From Choristoneura fumiferana (lineage: Eukaryota > Arthropoda > Insecta > Lepidoptera > Tortricidae), in contig NC_133472.1 in NCBI RefSeq assembly GCF_025370935.1, positions 44,957,951 to 45,021,950 on the forward strand: a stretch of DNA of 64,000 bases, written 5' to 3'. Each line of letters begins with the position of its first letter. Position 1 is the first letter of the stretch. A model generated the notes under the pieces. It worked only from the letters and a program-made list of their open reading frames with translations, was not told the origin of the DNA and did not search any database. The translations under genes and the position numbers were made by a program. Below are positions 43,111-52,501 of this stretch, in pieces.

Positions 43111-43375
43111 AGGACTGGATGGCCTAGTGGTTAGAGAACCTGACTACGAAGCTTGAGGTCCCGGGTTCGATTCCCGTGTCGGGGCAGATATTTGTATGAA
43201 AAAACGAATGTTTGTTCTCGGGTCTTGGGTGTTTAATACGAGTATGTATTTAAGTATGTATCTATCTATACAATTATATTTATCCGTTGCTTAGTACCCA
43301 TAACACAAGCTTTGCTAAGCTTACTTTGGGACTAGGTCAATTGGTGTGAATTGTCCCGTGATATTTATTTATTTA
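43111..43375 (+). mobile_element. SINE family A, TSD TAATGCAT
   Basis: Head ATGGCCTAGTGGTTAGAGAA with GGTTCGATTCCCG, body and TATTTATT tail. TTAATGCAT occurs just before and just after. Confidence 0.9.
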
Positions 43376-43569
43376 TTAATGCATGGACAAAGCGGGCGAC
43401 ATGTTTTTTTTGGGATTGGGTCACCTTTAGGTCAAGGATACTACGTTCTAGATTTTGCTTACTGGTTTTTAGTTTTTAAATTTTATATGACGGATAGGAA
43501 ATGGAGGCGTGCGCAGTCGGAAAAATTAATGTGATTCTATTTAACTGACTAGAAAACCCGGCTGCAGTT

Positions 43570-43818
43570 TCACAGCAGAACTGTCTACACCACAGTACAG
43601 AAAAGTGGTCTACACCCTGATGAGGTTTATGAGCCTACATTCAGTATGAATACAAAGTTTAGGAGCAGAAGTAAAAATAACTACATTTAAAAAAATATAT
43701 ACGTCGTTGAGTTTCTTGGCGGATTCTTCTCAACAGAGGTTTTTCCGAACCGGTGGTAGATTTTGTTTTGACATTCATAAGTGCTTGTTATAGCCTAAAT
43801 TGAATAAAGATATTTTCA
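43570..43818 (+). mobile_element. LINE 3' end
   Basis: CGTTGAGTTTCTTGGCGGAT, CTTCTCAACAGAGG, TTTCCGAACCGGTGGTAG and AAATTGAATAAAGATATTTT at the end, abutting family X. Confidence 0.65.
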
Positions 43819-44925
43819 CTTCTCATGCTTGTAAAGTTCGTGTTTATGCTGGATCTAGGCGACATAAAATGACTTTTTATGCACTAGTGCATAAAATAAA
43901 ATTTTCGCCTAAGACCAAGGTAATGAGGTGTCAACAGCCACAAACAAAGAAGTGTATATATATATATATATTCATAATTTTTAATTTATATAAAATTAAA
44001 AATCAATCAAATCAATCAAAATAAACCAATAAAACTAAAAAAATATAATTAGAAAGAAAGAAAGAAAGAAAGAAGACATTTATTCACTGACACACATATA
44101 CAGCAAAATTAACACAAATAAAATAAAAAATTACAGAAAAACACATGAAAACATTAAATACAATATACACAATGTTGTGTGTCCCCGCGAAAGTGAAACG
44201 GTCGCTGACTCAGCATTATGCTGAAGCGTTAAACGCCTGCAGCGCTGATTTTCTGCCAGAACCGTCTGTGACTCACGGAACGATACACAAATATAATAAA
44301 TAAATAAACCACTTATCTATACATACACAAATAAACTTAAGAGAAAAAATAATAATAATAACTATAACAAACCAAGAAATAAATAAATTACAACGAACAA
44401 TAATTAAAAGAAAGAAGAAAAAATGGATTGTTTAAAAACATCAGGCCGGCATATCAATGTGGTTGGCATGTCAAAGTGCTGGATAGGGAAAGGATTTTTG
44501 GAGCGTCAACAAGTAATCCTTCAGCTTGCGCTTGAAGGTATACCCACTACACGCTCCTTGGATAGGGGAGGAATATCATTCCAGCACTTGGACGCCGCAA
44601 ACTTAAAACTTCCGCGGAATGCTGCAGTCCGGTGCTTGGGCACAAGAGCCATTGCGCTCCTGCGCTCACTCCTCGACCAAACAATTTTACTATGGAGGTA
44701 CAATGGGGTCCTTTAAATTAAATACTAATACATGAAAAATAAAATGTACATTGTAAGAGAACAATTGTTTCCACTGTTGCTATTTCGTTTCCTCGCCATC
44801 GAAGTGAAAAGCAGAGTGTAAAACTCGAGCATTAAACCCATTTTCCCCTCGAAGTGTCTATCCACCCTCGCCATACTTGGGTGAAATGGATCGTTTGATG
44901 CTCTTGTTGTACAATCTACTATTTG
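43818..44925 (-). repeat. Repeat family X, minus strand, split by a LINE
   Basis: Left part TTCACTTCTCATGCTTGTAA to 44052, right part 44717-44925 with TTGCTATTTCGTTTCCTCGC and ATGCTCTTGTTGTACAATCT. The LINE at 44053 lies between. The right edge stops about 30 bp before exon 2. Confidence 0.7.
44053..44716 (-). pseudogene. CR1/Jockey-like LINE 3' end with (TTTC)n tail
   Basis: The minus-strand frame of 60 codons holds TAAFRGSFKFAASKCWNDIP, then PLSKERVVGIP. The Phe...WNxIP pattern marks the end of the reverse transcriptase frame in Jockey/CR1-like LINEs to my knowledge. The 3'UTR follows, with GTGAGTCACAGACGGTTCTG, and a (TTTC)n tail, here (GAAA)n on the plus strand. The frame is incomplete and lacks the catalytic core. 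Confidence 0.7.
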
Positions 44926-44953
44926 ACTTTAACTTCAATTCTTGTTTGTGCAG

Positions 44954-45083
44954 GCGGAGGGCGAGGAGGTTAACTTGGACGAGGAGATGGACCGCGTGGT
45001 GTGGGGGGAGGGCGCGCAGCCGCTGGACGCGGCGCGCCTGCGCAGCGAGCCGCGCCGCGACAGCGCCGCGCCGCCGCCCAGAG
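44954..45083 (+). CDS. Second coding exon (43 codons plus 1 base)
   Basis: Acceptor TTGTTTGTGCAG|GCG after a fair pyrimidine stretch. The frame reads AEGEEVNLDEEMDRVVWGEG, then AQPLDAARLRSEPRRDSAAP, then PPR. It is very GC-rich in an AT-rich setting, as the other exons are. It enters in phase 0, matching exon 1. The only exit that keeps the reading frame into exon 3 is AGAG|GCGAGT, a GC donor with otherwise perfect consensus. The GT four bases downstream would put exon 3 out of frame with an early stop. Acidic then basic, probably disordered and cytosolic. An SLC4 anion-exchanger N-terminus is possible, weakly. Confidence 0.75.
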
Positions 45084-45094
45084 GCGAGTGCCCC

Positions 45095-45235
45095 ACTCAT
45101 ACTCATATTCATACTCATACTTATACTCATTTGAATTCGCCTTCGCATTCGTATTTGCATTCGCGTTCGTGTTTGCGTTCGTATTCACATTCGTGTTTGT
45201 ATTCATATTCATGCTAATATTCATACTCATACATA
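45095..45235. repeat. Degenerate hexamer array, TCATAY / TTCGTR
   Basis: CATACTCATATTCATACTCA, then GCCTTCGCATTCGTATTTGC and so on: a six-base rhythm over 140 bp starting about 12 bp inside intron 2. Open frames through it are by-products. Confidence 0.85.
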
Positions 45236-45332
45236 CTATTCCTAATAGGTCGGTTGTTATACTGCGGAATCGCTTACTTAGGGGCGTATTGACTTAACAG
45301 TTCCTCTTTAAACATGAAACTACCGTAAAACT

Positions 45333-45443
45333 CACTTATATTTAATGAAATCAACCCGGATAACTCACTGAAAAAACGTTGAGCTAAACTCGATTTAAGA
45401 CGCGAGTTACCCGGATTTATTTCATTAAATACAGTTACTCTTA
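45333..45443. mobile_element. GCTCGACATG palindrome, deleted copy
   Basis: TATTTAATGAAATCAACCCG and GATAACTCAC face GCGAGTTACCCGGATTTATT and TCATTAAATA. The centre present in 59250-59445 is missing. Confidence 0.7.
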
Positions 45444-45587
45444 AAAGACATTGTTCTGTCAAGTTTCTTGCGGCGCATAATATTAACTCACACTGACAGT
45501 TATACTCATACTCATACCATACTCAATCTTCTATAATATTAGTATCTATAGGCTATTATAGGGCCTACAGATGTTACAAAAAAAATC

Positions 45588-46465
45588 CGTTTAGGGGCAT
45601 ACATGTCCAAATGTCAGAAAGTCCAGGTGTCACATTGTCCATGGTCAAAAAGTCCGAAGGATGAAACGTCCTAGTGTCTAAAAGTCCTAGCGTCAAAAAG
45701 TTCATGGTCAAAAAGTCCGAAGGATTAAACGTCCTAGTGTCTGAAAGTCCTAGCGTCAAAAAGTCCATGGTCAAAAAGTCCGAAGGATTAAACGTCCTAG
45801 TTCTGAAGGCCTGAATCCCATAATGTCTCATTGTATAAAAATATGACTAACACAACTAAATGATAAATATAACTGAAATAGATTAGAGAGCTAGATTGCT
45901 CATCTGCATTATTTCCAGTCTGTTATCTAACACCCTGAGACCTATCCTCAGTAAGATCCAGATGCATCTATGATGCTTCGTACATGTCATGTCGAGTCGA
46001 CAAGAATTGACCAGCTGATCCAGTCATGCAGATGGACTGGGGCCTCATTCTACATTGTCTCTTTCCATATTGTTATCGTATTGTCTACGTGGTGGCAGCT
46101 CTTATTGACTTGACAGTAAAGGCGATCGAGTCGAAAACAATTCGATTGCAATAGGTGTAAACAAAACCAAATTAAAATGAGTGAGACCCCTGGACTCTCG
46201 GACATATGGACTATCCGACATTAGGGCATTATAACCTTCGAACTTTTTGACAATGGACAATGTGACACCTGGACTCTCGGACATATGGACTATCCAACAT
46301 TAAGGCATTATAACCTTCGAACTTTTTGACAATGGACAATGTGACACCTGGACTCTCGGACATATGGACTATCCGACATTAAGGCATTATAACCTTCGGA
46401 CTTTTTGACCATGGACAATGTGACACCTGGACTTTCTGACATTTGGACCTGTATGCCCCTAAACG
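45588..46465. mobile_element. Phrase element of AAAGTCC words, TSD AAAAAATC
   Basis: AAAAAATC stands at 45580-45587 and 46466-46473. Ends CGTTTAGGGGCATACATGTC and its inverse ATGCCCCTAAACG. Both arms repeat 10-12 bp phrases around GTCC/GGAC, e.g. ATGGTCAAAAAGTCCGAAGG. The 8-bp duplication fits hAT, although the terminus lacks the usual CAG. Confidence 0.88.
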
Positions 46466-46599
46466 AAAAAATCTAACGATCAGACTGCACCGTTCGACCA
46501 GTAATTTATCGTATCGTATGTAAGAAAACTGTACGATTTTGTACGATTTTTCAAAACTGTATCCGTCTTTCGACTGGGGCAAAGGACTCGTATGTATTA

Positions 46600-47000
46600 G
46601 GCACTTGTCCCACCGCCGACGATGAGCGAGAAGCGAGTAGAACGAGTAACTAGAAACGAGTGGGCGAGCAGCGAGAAGCGAGTATAGTTTTGTCGCTCGG
46701 CTGTACGCGAGTGTTCGCGTGCGACGGGCGATTACTCGCTCCACTCGACTCGCTCGTGCGGGGCGGCCGCTAAGCTGACATCGCTGAGCGAGTATCTATA
46801 GCTCAGCGAGTTTTATAGCTCTTGTCGCTGCGACAAAAGATGTAAGAGCGAGTTCTCGCCGACAGTGTGAACAGCCAGCGATCAACTATTAATATATGTG
46901 TCTCTTTTACTCACACAGGATCTTATATCTTTTGTTCGTTTCTTGAGCGAGAAAATAGTCGATAGCCAATCGTTTCCTCGCTGGCGGTGAGACAAGTGCC
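46600..47000 (+). mobile_element. GCGAGT-type MITE, copy 2, TSD TTA
   Basis: GGCACTTGTCCCACCGCC at the left and GGCGGTGAGACAAGTGCC at the right, flanked by TTA (46597-46599, 47001-47003). 401 bp. GCGAGT and ACTCGC words fill it. A three-base TWA duplication points to PIF/Harbinger. Confidence 0.9.
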
Positions 47001-47105
47001 TTATAAAGTGTGCTCTCTACAGAACCAGCGTTGCTATACATTACGTGTGGCAACACTTGCTGAGTGGAGGGCTTTTTGGTGTCCTATCGGGTCACCACGT
47101 AACTA

Positions 47106-48165
47106 ACAGCCTTATTCATAAAAGGTTAGAGCCTCCTTGAAGGGTTCTTGAAGGCCCGATGCTAATAAACATGATTCATAAACGTCTGTTAGCGCTAATC
47201 AGTCGATCAAGGCTCTGCTAAAGTTAGAGGACCGTAGACCCTCCTTTATCTCCCTGCTAAGCAAAACAAGTTTGAACAGCTGACTTTGACGAGCAAAAAA
47301 CCGTACCGAAGATAATATTTTTAGTGAAGGGAGAGTTACGGGAAGATTAAAAATCCTCTAAATTAGGTATTTATTACTGCTACTTTACTAACAATAAAAA
47401 TGAAAAAAAAACTAGGATGATTAACATAATTACGGCTTTTTGCACTTAGGTACAACATAAACATGCGGATCGGAAATGGCGGGAAAACAAACATCTCGCT
47501 TTTTATTTTTTAACCTGCTAATTTGCCATCACTGCTGTCAATTCTTTTTTTTAAATTATCGATGAGACCATTTTTTGTCTTTGATTTGTCAAGATGGCCA
47601 ACATAACGCGTCTAATCCGTCTATCAGCAGCTCAACAACTAGCAGACTGCTAGCAAGCGTTTATTAATCATACTTCTTGACAACCGTCTAACAATCTTAG
47701 GCACTTGTCTCACCGCCAGCGAGGAAACGATTGGCTATCGACTATTTTCTCGCTCAAGAAACGAACAAAAGATATAAGATCCTGTGTGAGTAAAAGAGAC
47801 ACATATATTAATAGTTGATCGCTGGCTGTTCACACTGTCGGCGAGAACTCGCTCTTACATCTTTTGTCGCAGCGACTAGAGCTATAAAACTCGCTGAGCT
47901 ATAGATACTCGCTCAGCGATGTCAGCTTGGCGACCGCCCCGCACGAGTGAGTCGAGTGGAGCGAGTAATCGCCCGTCGCACGCGAACACTCGCTTACAGC
48001 CGAGCGACAAAACTACACTCGCTTCTCGCTGCTCGCCCACTCGTTTCTAGGTGCTCGCTCTACTCGCTTCTCGCTCATCGTCGGCGGTGGGACAAGTGCC
48101 TTAATCAGTCTGCTAAGCAAGAGACCGATCAAACCTCAATTAGGGTTTTTTATGAATAAGGCTGT
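47106..48165. mobile_element. TIR element ACAGCCTTATTCATAAA, TA-flanked
   Basis: ACAGCCTTATTCATAAAAGG at the left, TTTTTTATGAATAAGGCTGT at the right, TA on both sides. The unfilled site is at 40268-40280. It carries the 47700 MITE inside. No transposase. Confidence 0.8.
47700..48100 (-). mobile_element. GCGAGT-type MITE, copy 3, TSD TTA
   Basis: Inverse orientation to copy 2; 401 bp; TTA at 47697-47699 and 48101-48103. Third level of nesting: LINE tail, TIR element, MITE. Confidence 0.9.
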
Positions 48166-48243
48166 TAGTTTTTATTGTTAGTTTTAGTCTTTTTTTCTAT
48201 ACGGTGCAGTGGTGGTACTGATGGAACCAAATAAATCTTTCTT

Positions 48244-48567
48244 TTATAAATTAAAACGGATGAGTTAAGACTATAAATTGTTATTGCGTTGCGGTCGAAA
48301 CTGAAGTGAAGATGTGGTGTAAGAATTTACGATAAATCATACCAATCGAACGGTACAGCTGATGGTAGGATTTTTGTAGTGTCTGTGTGCTCTATTATTT
48401 AAAAGGTCTATGCTATGCTGCGGGCTGGTGCAGGTAAAATCTTATGCACGCGACGCGCGCAGTTAGTGCTGCTCATACTATATTTCCACCCGCTCCGCGC
48501 AAACCGCGGCAGCTAGCGCAGGCCTTTAGAGGTTGATGTTAAGATGTTCTGTTCCCGTTGTCCACAG
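48244..48567. other. End of intron 2, no further feature
   Basis: Mixed sequence turning GC-rich near 48480 (CCGCGCAAACCGCGGCAGC). No other exon is convincing. Confidence 0.4.
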
Positions 48568-48644
48568 ACTACCCTCTGGCGTCCAGCAGCTCGGACCTCA
48601 CCACCTCCGACCCTCATAATACCACCACAGAGTCACCAAGACAG
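48568..48644 (+). CDS. Third coding exon (2 bases plus 25 codons)
   Basis: Acceptor CGTTGTCCACAG|AC. With the G left over from exon 2 the first codon is GAC (Asp), then YPLASSSSDLTTSDPHNTTT, ESPRQ. Donor CAG|GTCCGT is weaker than consensus at +3. It ends in phase 0, matching exon 4. Ser/Thr-rich, hydrophilic, no domain. Skipping it (77 nt) would break the frame. Confidence 0.7.
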
Positions 48645-48894
48645 GTCCGTGGTTTTTTTTTAAGTAGTCTACACACTGTAGACCGTTATATGTCCTACTG
48701 GGCAAAGGTTCTTCCCTATTTAGTATGCAACCCTATGTATTGTATGTATTTTGTATGCTATGTTTTGGAGGCCGCTGTAATGTGGTCGAAACGTTGAGGT
48801 AAATATTAATCGTGTTTTTAGAGTGGTAAGTCCCGTTTGTGGTTTTTTAATTACTTACGTGCAACTGCCTAGTTTAAAAGTTTAAAAACAAGTA

Positions 48895-48975
48895 TGAATA
48901 TGAATAAAATGAATATGAATAATTATGAATAATATGAATATGAACGATAAGAATACGAGTAGGTATGATTAAAGT
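48895..48975. repeat. Degenerate GAATAT array
   Basis: TATGAATATGAATAAAATGA then ATATGAATAATTATGAATAA: six-base rhythm. It is complementary in type to the ATTCATATTCA words at the start of intron 2. Confidence 0.8.
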
Positions 48976-49161
48976 TAATTTATTAATTAAAATTCAGTTG
49001 TTTCCAGCTAAGTAAAAAGAAGCTCAGGCATTGTAATGTTTCGTATCGATCATGTTATTATTAAGACGGAGACGTCGCCGCCGCACGCAACTGCCAAGCA
49101 AAAATAGAAATATACTTACTCCTCCTACTGTACAGTCAAACGGTTTCTCAGACCGATATAG

Positions 49162-49290
49162 TACAGTCGAGTTCATAAAGTTGTGAGCAAAAATTTGATC
49201 GAAAATTTCTGAACACGACTCTGTTGTTAACGGCGAAGAAGCGTGTTCAGATATTTTTGATCAGATTTTTGTTCACAAGTGTACAAACTC
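49162..49290. mobile_element. Palindromic MITE around TGTTCAGA
   Basis: TACAGTCGAGTTCATAAAGT then TGTGAGCAAAAATTTGATC faces GATCAGATTTTTGTTCACAA; TGAACACG faces CGTGTTCA. Confidence 0.65.
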
Positions 49291-49317
49291 AAACTCAGAA
49301 CGGTTATAGAGATAAAT

Positions 49318-49951
49318 ACAAGGTGCTATTTATTACTGAAGACCTTGGGACACCTGAACTGCCTTTTTTTAAGTTAGTTTAATGCAAGCATTATTTTGAA
49401 AAATATGCGTATGTTTTGCTAAATCAGTATTAAGTCTACTTCACCGCTTCACCGTTTTATGAAGAAAAAAAATTGCCAGGAAAACGGCCAGTATTAAATA
49501 AACGTTTTGTTATTAATATTATTATGTAATTTATAATGTAATTAAATTTGACTTTGACTTAATTAATTTGAATTTATTTGGTTTGCAATAGATAGTCAGT
49601 TTAATTTGAAATTAAACAGAAGTTAATTAATTAGGCAGTGTATATGAATGTCATGGACATTAATGTAATTTGATTTAATGTTATAATAATACATCTTATC
49701 TGCTTACTACCATAGTCTCATAAGAATATTGTATACACTAACAATACTTGGATCTACTCAGTTATCCGAAAATAAATTATTTACATTTGATTTTTTGATT
49801 AAAATTATCTAAATAATATGCAACCTCGCTAAGACATGTGCCCTGTAAATGAGGGATTTCAAAAGAAAAAGCAACTTAGTTTTAAAGTACAGTGTACTTA
49901 ATTGATCCTCTCGATTCTAAACAAACTACTTCCAGGTTTTCAGTTATTTAA
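49318..49951. mobile_element. AAGGTGTT-ended element, copy 2, TA-flanked
   Basis: CAAGGTGCTATTTATTACTG at the left faces CAGTTATTTAACACCTTG at the right; TA on both sides. It shares inner segments with 41431-41955. Confidence 0.7.
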
Positions 49952-49979
49952 CACCTTGTATGAAATATCGTGTGCTTGC

Positions 49980-50075
49980 TGAGATTACTTGTAGCTTTGC
50001 GGGTTTCTCGTAGCGGGCTTCAGCTACGACGCGTAGCTCGTCAAAGTTCGTAGGCGGCTACGAAATTCCATCAAC
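49980..50075. repeat. Word array of CGTAGC/GCTACG
   Basis: CTCGTAGCGGGCTTCAGCTA then CGACGCGTAGCTCG and GTAGGCGGCTACG. Same words as 40615-40700. Confidence 0.5.
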
Positions 50076-50215
50076 TCTTATGTTCCGTGAGAATCTGCTT
50101 AATTCACTTCAATAGTGAATACGCAGGTAGTTTTTAATTATTCAAATAATCCTCGCGAGCCTCGCTTACTTTATAAAAACAAATTGAAACTAACAATAAC
50201 GGCGGAATGTACTTT

Positions 50216-50442
50216 CATCATCATCATCATCATCATCTCAGCCGTAGGGCGTCCACTGTTGGACATAGGCCTCCCCCACAGACCTCCAGTTGCTTCGGTT
50301 GGCAGCGGCCTGCATCCACCGTAAACCTGCGGCTTTAACCAGGTCATCCGTCCATCTTGTTGGTGGACGTCCTACGCTGCGCTTGCCGATCCGCGGCCTC
50401 CACTCGAGAAGTTTTCGGCCCCAACGGCCATCCGTTCTCCGT
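50216..50442 (-). pseudogene. 5'-truncated RTE-like LINE, TSD GAATGTACTTT
   Basis: Minus strand: RTDGRWGRKLLEWRPRIGKR then SVGRPPTRWTDDLVKAAGLR and VGEAYVQQWTPYG, then a (GATGAT)n tail. GAATGTACTTT stands at 50205-50215 and 50443-50453. The same protein end as at 58518 but another subfamily. Only the last ~75 codons are present, in intron 3, antisense to the host gene. Confidence 0.9.
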
Positions 50443-50625
50443 GAATGTACTTTATAAAGCACAAATTATTGTGATAAAGGATTTTAAGAATGTTCAATAA
50501 TTCTGGAAAGAAGCATGTCTTAAAAATGACTTATAGTGTATTATCTTGGTGGGGAGGTTTATGTCTAACAGTGGACATCCTTGGGCTGACATGATGAGTG
50601 ATGTTACCTTGCCCCCCCCCCCCAG

Positions 50626-50753
50626 ACGTCGTCGGGCACGGCGTCGACGAGCCCCCGCGACGACAGCGACCGGCACGTGCAGTTCGATGGGCAGCAGCCG
50701 CGCGACGTGGACCTCGACGACGCGAGCGAGGAGCGACGCGACCAGCGCACCGC
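50626..50753 (+). CDS. Fourth coding exon (42 codons plus 2 bases)
   Basis: The acceptor is a run of 12 C ending CAG|ACG. The frame reads TSSGTASTSPRDDSDRHVQF, then DGQQPRDVDLDDASEERRDQ, RT, and ends in GC|GTGAGT (phase 2). Strongly GC-rich. Hydrophilic, Asp/Arg/Ser-rich and probably disordered; HVQFD stands out. Enters in phase 0, matching exon 3. Downstream, a hAT-like element starts only 13 bases inside the intron. Together with exons 1-3 this gives about 128 residues without a folded domain, as in the variable N-terminal region of some transporters. Identity unproven. Confidence 0.75.
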
Positions 50754-50765
50754 GTGAGTACCGGC

Positions 50766-51297
50766 CAGGACTTTAAACACTGTTAAAAAGTGGTAACGTT
50801 ACAAACTGTCAAACCGATTTAACGTTAAATGATAATTAACGTTAAACGATTTACCGTTACTTATACAAATTTTTACCGGTATAAAAAATGGTAACGTTAT
50901 CAGCTATTCATTAAATTAACGTTCAAAAGTATCGTTAAATCATTTTAACGGTATTTATATAACTATTTACCGGTAAGCTTGGGTAACGTTAAATGGCAGA
51001 TTATCCTCATTTATCGAGCGAGTATGCACGCGCTAAATTGGCAACACTCGATAGCATAGCAAAAATTACCGATAGTGTTACTTCGGTATCGTTATAATAA
51101 TGTGAATTGGGTAACGTTAACAAGCCCTACAATGTAAAGTAAATTTACCGGTAAAAATAACGGTAATTAGGTAACGTTAAATAATGTTAAGTTATCAATT
51201 AACGTTAAATTTTAATACCGGTACTAGGTATTTTTATGATTTTTACCGTTATTTAACGTTACTTATAGTGTGAATTTGGTAACGTTAACAAGCCCTA
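50766..51297. mobile_element. hAT-like element of TAACGTTA words, TSD GTACCGGC
   Basis: GTACCGGC stands at 50758-50765 and 51298-51305. Left end CAGGACTT, right end AAGCCCTA (inverse TAGGGCTT). The interior has about eleven TAACGTT words and several TACCGGTA words, both self-complementary. The duplication overlaps the last two bases of the exon 4 donor GTGAGT, so the donor stays intact. Confidence 0.87.
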
Positions 51298-51334
51298 GTA
51301 CCGGCCACGGAACCATCGCCGCGAATTTACCGGT

Positions 51335-51435
51335 GCCAAATTCGAACTTCATATGTTGCCGGGCCGCTGACCCTTATATTTAATACGGGAGTGAGAGGGA
51401 CGGTACGATACGAACTGCGATTTTCGAATTTCGTC
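51335..51435. mobile_element. TTCGAAGTTCG palindromic repeat
   Basis: CAAATTCGAACTTCATATGT faces GATACGAACTGCGATTTTCG then AATTTCG; core TACGGGAGTGAGAGGGACGG (inexact). Confidence 0.6.
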
Positions 51436-51480
51436 AGCCCCAGGGCTGTACTGCCTAACGGCTGAGCGCTCGCGGTTGCA

Positions 51481-52290
51481 TTCATCTCTTTCTACCCTCA
51501 TCTTATTCCGCTTGACAGAAAGAAATGGTCGTGCAATGGTTTACTAATGATTCGGTGAAAATTATTTAGCAAATTATTAGCTCCCAAACTATTTATCCCA
51601 TATTTTTGTTTAGGCGAAATGTTATTTCCCAACTCAACATTTCGCACTGATATCATTTCCCAACTAATCATTTCATAAATTATTATTATGCAAATTATTA
51701 CCTGGGATTATTTTAAGATGTCATTTATGTCTTGGTCAAATGTATTGATTGGCATACCTTAATTTAGCAACAAATTGAATGGTATCCAACCTACTTTCCT
51801 AGTGGCAGCCTGTTATTCTGGCAGCTATAAAAATAAACCTAACATCGAACCTAAATTATCCAAGTCGCTTCTGCTCCGAGCCATCTTGCTCGCTCGCTTC
51901 GCTCGCTCGCACAAATTTTGAAGTAAAACTTTGCAATATAAAAATTGGCCAAATGTTATTTGACAATTTGTTATTCGCGTAAGCCAATCATTTGCTACAT
52001 AAAAGTGTGATGAAGTAAAATTTTGCAATATAAAATTGTTGCGAAATAAGAAAAGTGCGGAGTAAAGTTATACCAACGAATTGTTTGCCAAATGAAACTT
52101 CGGCGAAAGATTGGTTGCTAAGGGAAATTTGGCGAAACATATTTCGCCGAAAAGGCAGTACACCTCGTGCAATAGACAATATGGCTGTTGAGGTCATAGT
52201 GTTAAACACACTCGTAGTCACAATCGTTTTCACCACTTCTTTCTGTCACACGGTATAGAACGAGGGTAGAAAGAGAAAGAATGATGAAAT
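51481..52290. mobile_element. TIR repeat with TTTCTACCCTC ends, host of a hAT
   Basis: TTCATCTCTTTCTACCCTCA and CTTGACAGAAAGAAATGG at the left face CACTTCTTTCTGTCAC and GAGGGTAGAAAGAGAAAGAA at the right. Confidence 0.7.
51538..52165. mobile_element. hAT-like element of TTTCCCAAC / GCGAAA words, TSD CGTGCAAT
   Basis: CGTGCAAT stands at 51530-51537 and 52166-52173. Ends GGTTTACT and AGTACACC (inverse). The interior reads like a list: ATTATTTAGCAAATTATTAG, GTTATTTCCCAACTCAACAT, TTTCGCACTGATATCATTTC and so on, every unit different in detail. Confidence 0.85.
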
Positions 52291-52360
52291 CGTTCGCAAT
52301 AGTCAACGCGTTAGAAAAACCGGCTTATGGTCCGAAAGTAGGCTAAGCTTTTAGTATCGG

Positions 52361-52465
52361 TACAGTCCTACCTAATCAAATCCGCACCAATATCTGGCAC
52401 AACAAAGCGTCCATAAAATATCTGATACGACTGTATTTCTAGGGCTGGTAGGACGTGTCAGATTA
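52361..52465. mobile_element. TACAGTC MITE, diverged inverse copy
   Basis: CACCAATATCTGGCACAACA and TAGGGCTGGTAGGACGTGTC are inverse matches to 42021-42155. Confidence 0.65.
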
Positions 52466-52501
52466 TAACATATATTACATACATACATATATTTATTTTT
52501 A

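Larger units (their letters stand above)
623..44953 (+). other. Intron 1, about 44.3 kb, filled with mobile elements
   Basis: Bounded by CAG|GTTAGT and by a pyrimidine-rich stretch ending GTTTGTGCAG|GCG. Every longer reading frame I examined inside it traces to repeats. Alternative first exons or enhancers may be hidden here, but I cannot point to one. Confidence 0.55.
47003..48243 (+). mobile_element. LINE 3' end split by nested elements
   Basis: Left part AGAACCAGCGTTGCTATACA to CACCACGTAAC, right part TTATTGTTAGTTTTAGTC to AAATAAATCTTTCTTTT, matching 40178-40350 in order. Confidence 0.7.
45084..48567 (+). other. Intron 2, GC-AG type
   Basis: Starts GCGAGT and ends CGTTGTCCACAG. The GC dinucleotide is inferred from phase agreement between exons 2 and 3. 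Holds a hexamer array, a palindromic MITE, a 878-bp hAT-like element and two GCGAGT MITEs. Confidence 0.65.
48645..50625 (+). other. Intron 3
   Basis: GTCCGT to a run of C ending CCCCAG. Holds a GAATAT array, a palindromic MITE, a TA-flanked element, a CGTAGC array and an RTE-like insertion. Confidence 0.65.

Noticed and set aside
45084..45087. Exon 2 ending at the GT at 45088
   Set aside because: Puts exon 3 out of frame with a stop (TAA) before its end.
45095..45297. His/Thr/Tyr- or Asn-rich frames after exon 2
   Set aside because: They are translations of the hexamer array at the start of intron 2.
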